Origin: Candidatus Woesearchaeota archaeon
GTDB lineage: Archaea > Nanobdellota > Nanobdellia > SCGC-AAA011-G17 > JACPNG01
Direction of reading: 5' to 3'
NCBI GenBank assembly: GCA_016185555.1
Contig: JACPNI010000104.1
Location: 1 to 10,542, forward strand
Length of the DNA stretch: 10,542 nucleotides
Every line of letters starts with the position of its first letter. The first letter of the stretch is position 1. Below the pieces are notes generated by a model that worked only from the letters and a program-made list of their open reading frames with translations, ran no database searches and was not told the DNA's origin. Shown here piece by piece: positions 7,042-10,542 of this stretch. Both the position numbers and the translations under genes were made by a program.

Positions 7042-7773
7042 ATGTGGAGAATCATTGATGTACAGTATTATAATCCTTATATGAACATGGCCATTGATGA
7101 AGCTATTTTAGAATTTGTTTCTAAAGGTAAATCGGATAAAACAATAAGGTTCTACAGATGGCAACCAAGTGCGGTTTCTTTAGGAATAGCCCAGGATTCC
7201 AGTATAGTTAACGGCAATGTAAACATAGTAAGGAGGCCTACTGGCGGAAATGCTGTTTATCACCATGAAAGGGATTTTACTTATAGTGTTGTAGCTCCTA
7301 AAAATTTATTTAATAACAGCTTAAGAGAAGCCTATAAACAAATCTGTAATTGTATAATTAATGCAATAAATTCTTTCTCTTTAGAGGCTAAATTGGTAGG
7401 TAAAAATGATATTCTAATTGAAAATAGAAAGGTGTGTGGTAATGCTATTGATTTTTCAAGAAAAGATATATTCTTACAGCATGGTTCAATATTTTTCCAT
7501 GACTGCAGGGATTTATGGTTAAAATTGCTTGATATTGAAGAAGAAAAATTAAAGATTACTTTTCTTTCAAATTATATAAAAGATGAAGAAAAATTCTATA
7601 ACAACTTGAAGAAATCTTTTATTGATTTTTCTAAGGATTATTATTTTGGTGAATTAACTAAAGAAGAAAAACAACTAGCAGAGACTTTAGCCAAGGAAAA
7701 ATACTCCAATATTAATTGGAATAAAGGTCTTAAGAAAGGAACTGCCTGTGCTGCTGATATAAGAGAAGACTAG
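7042..7773 (+). CDS. lplA: Lipoate-protein ligase A, catalytic domain only, with repeat-derived C-terminal tail
   Basis: 243-residue member of the biotin/lipoate ligase (BPL_LplA_LipB) fold. It would activate lipoate (or octanoate) and attach it to lysine of lipoyl domains. Motifs: MNMAIDEAIL (14-23), RRPTGGNAVYH at 64-74 (usual form RRxTGGGxVYH, with Asn here for the third Gly), and GKNDILIENRKVCGNA at 120-135 with the conserved Lys at 130. The C-terminal accessory domain of bacterial LplA is absent, as in archaeal LplA-N types that work with a separate LplB; no LplB is seen here. The family usually ends shortly after a K-Y-x-x-x-x-W-N motif (KYSNINWN, ending near residue 227). Residues 233-243, GTACAADIRED, plus the stop come from repeat R1. 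A LipM-type octanoyltransferase is less likely because its cysteine motif is not seen. Confidence 0.88.
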   Translation: MWRIIDVQYYNPYMNMAIDEAILEFVSKGKSDKTIRFYRWQPSAVSLGIAQDSSIVNGNVNIVRRPTGGNAVYHHERDFTYSVVAPKNLFNNSLREAYKQICNCIINAINSFSLEAKLVGKNDILIENRKVCGNAIDFSRKDIFLQHGSIFFHDCRDLWLKLLDIEEEKLKITFLSNYIKDEEKFYNNLKKSFIDFSKDYYFGELTKEEKQLAETLAKEKYSNINWNKGLKKGTACAADIRED

Positions 7774-7800
7774 TACTTTAAAATTTATTTTTGCGTTATA
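7738..7800 (+). repeat. Direct repeat R1, at the 3' end of lplA
   Basis: 63 bases that match R3 (9330-9392) at 60 positions; differences are at the ninth base (C/T), the TAGTAC/TAGCAC position and GCGTT/GAGTT. The first 36 bases encode the last 11 lplA residues and its stop in plus frame. The rest contains a T-rich stretch (ATTTATTTTTG). On the minus strand, codons ending at 7785 read I-T-Q-K-stop, the same last residues as the lipoprotein gene that ends in R3. Weaker similarity (TTAAGTT) continues to about 7820 after an 11-base offset. Confidence 0.9.
7777..7790 (+). terminator. Possible T-rich archaeal terminator after lplA
   Basis: TTTAAAATTTATTTTTG directly after the lplA stop is T-rich on the plus strand and could end transcription in the archaeal oligo-U manner. 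In R3 an almost identical stretch follows the same stop codon. No strong stem precedes it, only a 5-base GTGCT/AGYAC pairing with a 19-base loop. Confidence 0.35.
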
Positions 7801-7811
7801 CTGTTTATACC
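7785..7811 (-). pseudogene. Remnant of a lipoprotein gene 3' end inside and beside R1
   Basis: The minus frame reads G-I-N-S-I-T-Q-K-stop, preceded by a stop at 7812-7814. The intact lipoprotein gene ends N-L-N-I-T-Q-K-stop at the equivalent place in R3. The shared repeat therefore includes the tail of a minus-strand gene that is no longer present at R1. At eight codons this is too short to stand alone; its support comes from the repeat alignment. Confidence 0.5.
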
Positions 7812-7830
7812 TTAAGTTTTGCTGTACATA

Positions 7831-7890
7831 CCCCGACGCGAAATACTAGAACTCGGGATCCCAATTGCAAGTCAGGCTAGTCTTAAACTA
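7831..7890 (-). other. GC-rich structured segment with tRNA-like arms
   Basis: About half G+C in an AT-rich intergenic region. On the minus strand: TAGT-TTAAG-ACTA (7890-7878, overlapping the stop codon of the 163-aa gene), then CCTGA-CTTGCAA-TTGGG (7876-7860), a five-pair stem and seven-base loop with TGC in the anticodon place, then CGAGT-TCTAGTA-TTTCG (7855-7839), a T-arm-like hairpin. A second hairpin, CCCGA/TCGGG, and the palindrome GGGATCCC lie in the same stretch. The acceptor stem does not pair properly and there is no normal D arm, so this is not a working tRNA. It may be a decayed tRNA or simply a terminator-like structure. Confidence 0.25.
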
Positions 7891-8379
7891 TTGTTGGTCT
7901 CTTATATAAGGCCCAAGAACCTTGGCAAAATCTCTTGCCTTCACACGCCATTTTTCTCCATCATTTAATGCACTAGGTACAGTTATTTCATTTAAAATTA
8001 ATTTCCCTTTATCTATCCTGTAGCTTCTATCAAGCCATTGATCATGGCAAATAAGAGTGGCTTTATCTTTATCTGCTTGAAACTCTGCAACTTTTTTTGG
8101 TTCAACCCCCCTCACTAGTAGATATTCTTCAAAACTTCTTATTAGTTTTGCTGTTGGATCGCCTGTTAATTCTTGAACTTTTGCTTCTAATCTTTTGACA
8201 TCAATAAAAGATATTCCAGTTACACTATTTCTATCGAATCTGGCTTCAACACCACCTCTATCTCGGCCAAATTTAGGATCTTCAGCTTTTAATTGTGTTA
8301 GAGCTTCGCCTATTTGTGGGCCATAAAGTTCAAAAGTCCTGTTTACAGGATCTTGGTATTGTCCATTTGGTTTGTTCAT
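7888..8379 (-). CDS. Unknown 163-residue soluble protein between repeats R1 and R2
   Basis: The start at ATG 8379 is well supported: GGAGG lies seven bases upstream (AAGGAGGCAAAATATG), and a TATA box TTTATAAAG is near 8430. The protein is charged and soluble, without signal peptide, membrane helix or cysteine cluster (one Cys, in ATLICHDQW). Predicted helices include IGEALTQLKAEDPKF, IDVKRLEAKVQELTG and IRSFEEYLLVRGV; the C-terminal half looks beta-rich (SYRIDKGKLILNEITVP) and ends in a helix. I recognise no family. It is the only gene between R1 and R2, oriented opposite to lplA like all genes in the repeat-bounded region. The neighbouring hicBA pair makes an accessory or defence role possible, but nothing in the sequence shows one. 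Confidence 0.75.
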   Translation of the reverse strand: MNKPNGQYQDPVNRTFELYGPQIGEALTQLKAEDPKFGRDRGGVEARFDRNSVTGISFIDVKRLEAKVQELTGDPTAKLIRSFEEYLLVRGVEPKKVAEFQADKDKATLICHDQWLDRSYRIDKGKLILNEITVPSALNDGEKWRVKARDFAKVLGPYIRDQQ

Positions 8380-8428
8380 ATTTTGCCTCCTTATTATGAT
8401 ATTTAATACAATATTAGTAGCAGAACTA

Positions 8429-8439
8429 CTTTATAAACC
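8429..8439 (-). promoter_or_regulatory. TATA box of the 163-aa gene
   Basis: Minus strand GGTTTATAAAG, preceded by a purine-rich CGAAA that could serve as BRE. It is about 55 bases from the ATG, giving a leader of about 30 bases that holds the GGAGG ribosome binding site. This is the clearest leadered promoter in the window. Confidence 0.55.
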
Positions 8440-8583
8440 TTTCGATTTATAACTACTAATAAGAGACAATAAAAGTGGGATTTATATGACTCCATTTAAC
8501 GCAACAATACACAAAACAGCTAAATGGATACTTTCTTTGGATTAATACGCGAATCCAAAAAAATATTACAATATGAGAAAGGA

Positions 8584-8718
8584 TTAACCTATACAATTAT
8601 TTACTAATTTTTCTTTATCATTAGACCATTTAGCTTTCTTGAATCTGACTGAATCATACTTGCTACCCAGAATATTCTTTAGTTCAGGAACTGCTTGTGC
8701 TGCTGATATAAGAAGTGA
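8584..8718 (-). pseudogene. 44-codon C-terminal gene remnant overlapping R2
   Basis: The minus frame is open from just after a stop at 8719 to TAA at 8584, with no start codon and no ribosome binding site. The peptide is protein-like: SLLISAAQAVPELKNILG, then a charged stretch KYDSVRFKKAKWSNDKEKL, ending NNCIG. Its first 11 residues are encoded by R2; R1 and R3 read S-S-L-I-S-A-A-Q-A-V-P in the same frame and then diverge. It looks like the end of a gene whose front part was lost when hicBA arrived or when R2 formed. I do not recognise the parent family. Confidence 0.4.
8687..8713 (+). repeat. Direct repeat R2 (27-base core) downstream of hicA
   Basis: GGAACTGCTTGTGCTGCTGA followed by TATAAGA: identical to R3 over 27 bases and one mismatch from R1. 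After the core the similarity fades, but the plus frame keeps the same short tail: GTACAADIRSD-stop against GTACAADIRED-stop in the other copies. The core lies 20 bases beyond the hicA stop codon, the same distance that separates the R3 core from the lipoprotein stop. Confidence 0.88.
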
Positions 8719-8733
8719 TTAATAATTTGAAGT

Positions 8734-8961
8734 TTACAACAATTTAAGAAGATCATCAAGTTCCAAATCTACTTGTCTCATAATGCTCTTCAAAGTTCCC
8801 TTTGCAAGTTCTTTGTGTAAAGGAACTGGTACGGTTATTTTTCCATTCTCTGTCTCTTTGTTAAGAATAGCATGACTGCCTTTAGTTCTAATATGTTTAT
8901 ATCCAATCTTAGAAAGAATTTTTATTAAATCTTTACCCGACAATACAGGTAGCTTTGGCAC
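8734..8961 (-). CDS. hicA: HicA toxin, mRNA interferase
   Basis: 75-residue HicA family protein with a dsRBD-like fold. Family members are ribosome-independent mRNA endonucleases neutralised by HicB. Motifs: LPVLSGKDLIKILSKIGY at residues 4-21, then TKGSHAIL with the catalytic His at residue 30, and VPVPLHKELAKGTLKSIMRQ at 44-63. Length and motifs are normal, so it is probably active. The start is a GTG at 8961, supported by GAGGTGA six bases upstream; that ribosome binding site lies inside hicB, and the two genes overlap by 29 bases, so translation is coupled. The order hicB then hicA is the reverse of the classic E. coli hicAB, but common elsewhere. Repeat R2 lies just beyond the stop. Confidence 0.93.
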   Translation of the reverse strand: MPKLPVLSGKDLIKILSKIGYKHIRTKGSHAILNKETENGKITVPVPLHKELAKGTLKSIMRQVDLELDDLLKLL

Positions 8962-9199
8962 TTCTAGTCACCTCAACAACAGAAAATAATGGAAGTTCAT
9001 CGCTTAATAATTCATCATACTTCTTCGGTTGTTCTTCTAAATATAGTTCTATGGCTTCTTTAATGTTTTTTACTGCTTCATCAGTGTCCTTTCCTTGACT
9101 AGCAATACCCAAGCTTAGGCAATGTGCTACAAAAACTGGTCCGCCGTTACTTAGTTTTTCTTTATTTATTACAATATCTACATAATATTTCTTTTCCAT
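8933..9199 (-). CDS. hicB: HicB antitoxin
   Basis: 88-residue HicB with the partial RNase H fold: KYYVDIVINKE at the start, then VFVAHCLSLGIASQGKDTDEAVKN, then an amphipathic helix IKEAIELYLEEQ. The sequence ends SVVEVTRSAKATCIVG, with no added helix-turn-helix or ribbon-helix-helix domain visible, so autoregulation, if any, would need the HicA-HicB complex or another factor. It binds and blocks HicA. ATG 9199 has no ribosome binding site, but a TATA box lies 27 bases upstream, pointing to a leaderless message. hicB is first in the operon and its end overlaps hicA. Confidence 0.92.
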   Translation of the reverse strand: MEKKYYVDIVINKEKLSNGGPVFVAHCLSLGIASQGKDTDEAVKNIKEAIELYLEEQPKKYDELLSDELPLFSVVEVTRSAKATCIVG

Positions 9200-9206
9200 A
9201 ATCTCT

Positions 9207-9230
9207 TAAGGTTTTCCTTATTATTTAAAC
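9207..9230 (-). promoter_or_regulatory. hicBA promoter with candidate operator
   Basis: Minus-strand TATA box GTTTAAATA at 9230-9222 is centred 27 bases before the hicB ATG. Between it and the ATG lies a perfect short palindrome, TAAGG-AAAA-CCTTA on the minus strand (9220-9207), covering the region just upstream of the expected transcription start. That is where a repressor would block the basal machinery. The TATA spacing is solid; the operator role is inference. Confidence 0.5.
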
Positions 9231-9329
9231 CTTTTTGTTAGAACTTAGAATTGGCTTTGTAGTATACGGTTATTTAAGAGTTTAACTAGGGAAACCAAGA
9301 AAGATAAAATGGAGTTCTGTTAGTTAAAA

Positions 9330-9392
9330 GGAACTGCTTGTGCTGCTGATATAAGAGAAGACTAGCACTTTAAAATTTATTTTTGAGTTATA
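9330..9392 (+). repeat. Direct repeat R3, overlapping the 3' end of the lipoprotein gene
   Basis: 63 bases, 60 identical to R1. The plus frame again reads L-K-G-T-A-C-A-A-D-I-R-E-D-stop, but is closed by a TAG just upstream (four codons before the Thr), so no gene feeds into it. Its last 16 bases are the final codons (I-T-Q-K-stop) of the minus-strand lipoprotein gene. GTGCT and AGCAC, 19 bases apart, can pair; in R1 the pairing survives as a G-U wobble. Confidence 0.9.
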
Positions 9393-10243
9393 TTTAAGTT
9401 GTCAAATACTGCAGTAAAATTACCACCACTGTTAAATTCATCCCTCCAGCCATAGGTAACGCTATGTAATCCGGACCTTAGTGTCAGGACGAAATCACTA
9501 ATTTTGGTTAGTTGATTTTCTACTATTTTTTGGCTATTGAAACTGCATGTAAGCTTTCCTGTTTGAGAGTTATAAGATAAGGTCATTTTACCTGTAGTCT
9601 GTGGTACTGATCTAACCTCTGCACCAGAGCTTGCTGTCCTTATAACTTTACCATGATCTCCTTTGCTTAATTCACAATAGCCTCCTCTTGGGTGTTTTAG
9701 AGAAGATAAGTCAACTAGCTTTTCCACGCCTATAATCAGTGCAGCATCCCCAGTTACAACATCTGCGGTTAAATCAACATCTGCACTAATCGTAAAGTCT
9801 TTATCAAAAGCTATCTTTTGTTTTGTATATAAAACATTCCAGATTATATCATCCCTAGCATTTCCCATCATTATTATTTTATTATCCTGTGTTATAGAGC
9901 CAGGACCTTTTACACCAATAGAATATTTATTTGCATCAATTGAAGCCCCAGCAAAGGAATCAATACCGCTTTCTGGTTGTTCCTGAATTACTTGTTGTTT
10001 AATCTCTTTATCTACCGGTTTTACTTGTGTCTTATTTGAACTTTCTATATCAGATGAGTCTTTCCCCGTATCAGAACTTTCTTTAGGGATCTCAGGTTGC
10101 TTCACAGGGTAATCTGAAATATTTTCAACAGTTTTAACATTGCTCTTAGTATCTTTATTGATTTCCTGAATTCTAGAAGAACAGCCAATAACTATAAAGA
10201 CAAGAGCAATTAATATTAAAATAAAGTATGTTTTTGATTTCAT
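9377..10243 (-). CDS. Predicted lipoprotein with a lectin-like C-terminal domain
   Basis: 288 residues. The N-terminus is a lipoprotein signal: MKSK, a hydrophobic core (YFILILIALVFIVIG), and a lipobox ending at C21, so the mature protein is probably tethered outside the cell membrane. Residues 22-95 form a Ser/Lys/Glu/Pro-rich linker typical of a spacer. From about 96 to 288 there is a beta-rich domain with FTISADVDLTADVVTGDAALIIGVE, KMTLSYNSQTGKLTCSFNSQ and a final FTAVFDNLNITQK. The pattern resembles concanavalin A-like (LamG-type) jelly rolls, which often bind carbohydrate, though no ligand residues can be named. A TATA-like TTTATATAG sits about 30 bases before ATG 10243. The stop lies inside repeat R3. 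Confidence 0.82.
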   Translation of the reverse strand: MKSKTYFILILIALVFIVIGCSSRIQEINKDTKSNVKTVENISDYPVKQPEIPKESSDTGKDSSDIESSNKTQVKPVDKEIKQQVIQEQPESGIDSFAGASIDANKYSIGVKGPGSITQDNKIIMMGNARDDIIWNVLYTKQKIAFDKDFTISADVDLTADVVTGDAALIIGVEKLVDLSSLKHPRGGYCELSKGDHGKVIRTASSGAEVRSVPQTTGKMTLSYNSQTGKLTCSFNSQKIVENQLTKISDFVLTLRSGLHSVTYGWRDEFNSGGNFTAVFDNLNITQK

Positions 10244-10265
10244 GTATTTTAAAAGAAATCCTTAC

Positions 10266-10311
10266 TAACTATATAAATATTTTCTTCTACTTCTTACATT
10301 GTACTTCTTAC
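10266..10311 (-). promoter_or_regulatory. Lipoprotein promoter with tandem GTAAGAAGTA motif
   Basis: On the minus strand, GTAAGAAGTA occurs twice (10311-10302 and 10297-10288) with a 4-base gap, immediately upstream of the TATA-like TATTTATATAG at about 10280-10269. A looser copy (CAAGAAGTAA) lies at about 10361-10352. Tandem sites just upstream of the TATA box are where archaeal activators bind. The repeat itself is plain to see; the role is inferred. Confidence 0.4.
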
Positions 10312-10480
10312 GCTGTTATTAATTAACCCTTCTTTACCATCGGGGATACATTACTTCTTGAATTAAGCAATATTGTTCTTTAGTTGCTCCTACTTCATTT
10401 TAGCCTTAATTATTGGGGTATTTTTTATGTCTCTAACTATTTATTGCTATAGATACTTAATAGTGGTTACAAACAAAAGA

Positions 10481-10525
10481 TTTATAAGGAGCCATTGTAT
10501 AGCGTAGCAGTATTAATTATAGGAG
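10481..10525 (+). promoter_or_regulatory. Promoter and ribosome binding site of the gene at the right edge
   Basis: TTTATAAGG at 10481-10489 is a good TATA box. AGGAG at 10521-10525 is nine bases before ATG 10535. The expected start of transcription near 10508 gives a leader of about 25 bases. Confidence 0.5.
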
Positions 10526-10534
10526 ATTAACAAA

Positions 10535-10542
10535 ATGGCAAA
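10535..10542 (+). CDS. Start of an unidentified gene, partial
   Basis: ATG GCA AA at the window edge, preceded by AGGAG at the right distance and a TATA box about 50 bases upstream. Only two full codons (Met-Ala) are visible, so nothing can be said about the product. It is divergent from the lipoprotein gene. Confidence 0.55.

Larger units (their letters stand above)
8440..8733. other. Intergenic stretch with a hairpin, a gene remnant and repeat R2
   Basis: No intact gene lies between the promoter of the 163-aa gene and the end of hicA. Contents: an 8-base perfect inverted repeat TTTGGATT/AATCCAAA at 8536-8543 and 8552-8559 with an 8-base loop, followed on the plus strand by A/T; a minus-strand gene remnant at 8584-8718; and R2 at 8687-8713. 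From 8460 to 8530 I see nothing definite. Confidence 0.55.

Noticed and set aside
7831..7890. Functional tRNA-Ala(UGC)
   Set aside because: The acceptor strands do not pair, the D arm is abnormal and overlaps a CDS end, and the T stem has a mismatch. Kept only as a low-confidence structured segment.
8518..8636. 10-base inverted pair AGCTAAATGG / CCATTTAGCT
   Set aside because: Copies are 100 bases apart in AT-rich DNA; a match of this size can arise by chance and nothing else supports it as element ends.
7738..9392. Integron attC sites as explanation for the repeat
   Set aside because: No RYYYAAC/GTTRRRY core pair flanks the repeat and there is no attC-like folded palindrome, only a 5-base stem. 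No integrase gene is in the window.
7738..9392. CRISPR array
   Set aside because: Copies are about 640-950 bases apart with genes between them, not regular short spacers.
10427..10507. 26-codon plus-strand frame upstream of the last gene
   Set aside because: No ribosome binding site, Tyr/Arg-rich random-looking peptide, and it runs through the TATA box of the next gene.

Overview
This is an AT-rich window (G+C roughly one third by eye) from an archaeon. Evidence for Archaea: an overlapping mre11-rad50 pair with a CPLC zinc hook, TATA-type promoter elements placed 25-30 bases upstream of starts, several apparently leaderless genes beside others with strong GGAGG ribosome binding sites, and no bacterial -10/-35 boxes. 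Single-domain TsaC and LplA proteins, a shortened Rad50 and many small unknown proteins suggest a reduced lineage such as DPANN. That placement is inference.

Layout. Bases 1-279 (minus) hold the N-terminal part of a nucleotidyltransferase-fold protein cut by the window edge. Divergent from it, mre11 (395-1603) and rad50 (1600-3648) overlap by ATGA and encode the nuclease and ATPase of the double-strand-break repair complex. Abutting the rad50 stop is a convergent two-gene minus-strand operon of unknown function (109 aa, then 213 aa, also ATGA-coupled; 3649-4616). Bases 4741-6450 encode an M3-family oligoendopeptidase F whose catalytic region appears to have lost the segment with the third zinc ligand. 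Next come tsaC (6485-7039, t6A synthesis on tRNA) and, 2 bases later, lplA (7042-7773, lipoate ligase catalytic domain).

Bases 7738-9392 are the accessory part. A repeat occurs three times in direct orientation: R1 at the 3' end of lplA, R2 downstream of hicA, and R3 overlapping the 3' end of a lipoprotein gene. R1 and R3 match at 60 of 63 bases; R2 shares a 27-base core. Between R1 and R2 lies an unknown 163-aa gene on the minus strand, preceded in the minus direction by a 44-codon gene remnant that overlaps R2. Between R2 and R3 lies a hicB-hicA toxin-antitoxin pair on the minus strand. R1 also carries what looks like the last codons of the lipoprotein gene, so the simplest reading is that an older lplA/lipoprotein convergent junction was duplicated or opened and about 1.6 kb of cargo now sits between the copies. 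The repeat supplies the last 11 residues and stop codon of lplA.

The window ends with a predicted lipoprotein on the minus strand (9377-10243), a divergent promoter region holding a tandem 10-base direct repeat, and the first codons of a plus-strand gene at 10535.

The strongest observations are the repeat-bounded cassette region, the PepF active-site deletion, and the uncharacterised 109/213-aa operon beside mre11-rad50.
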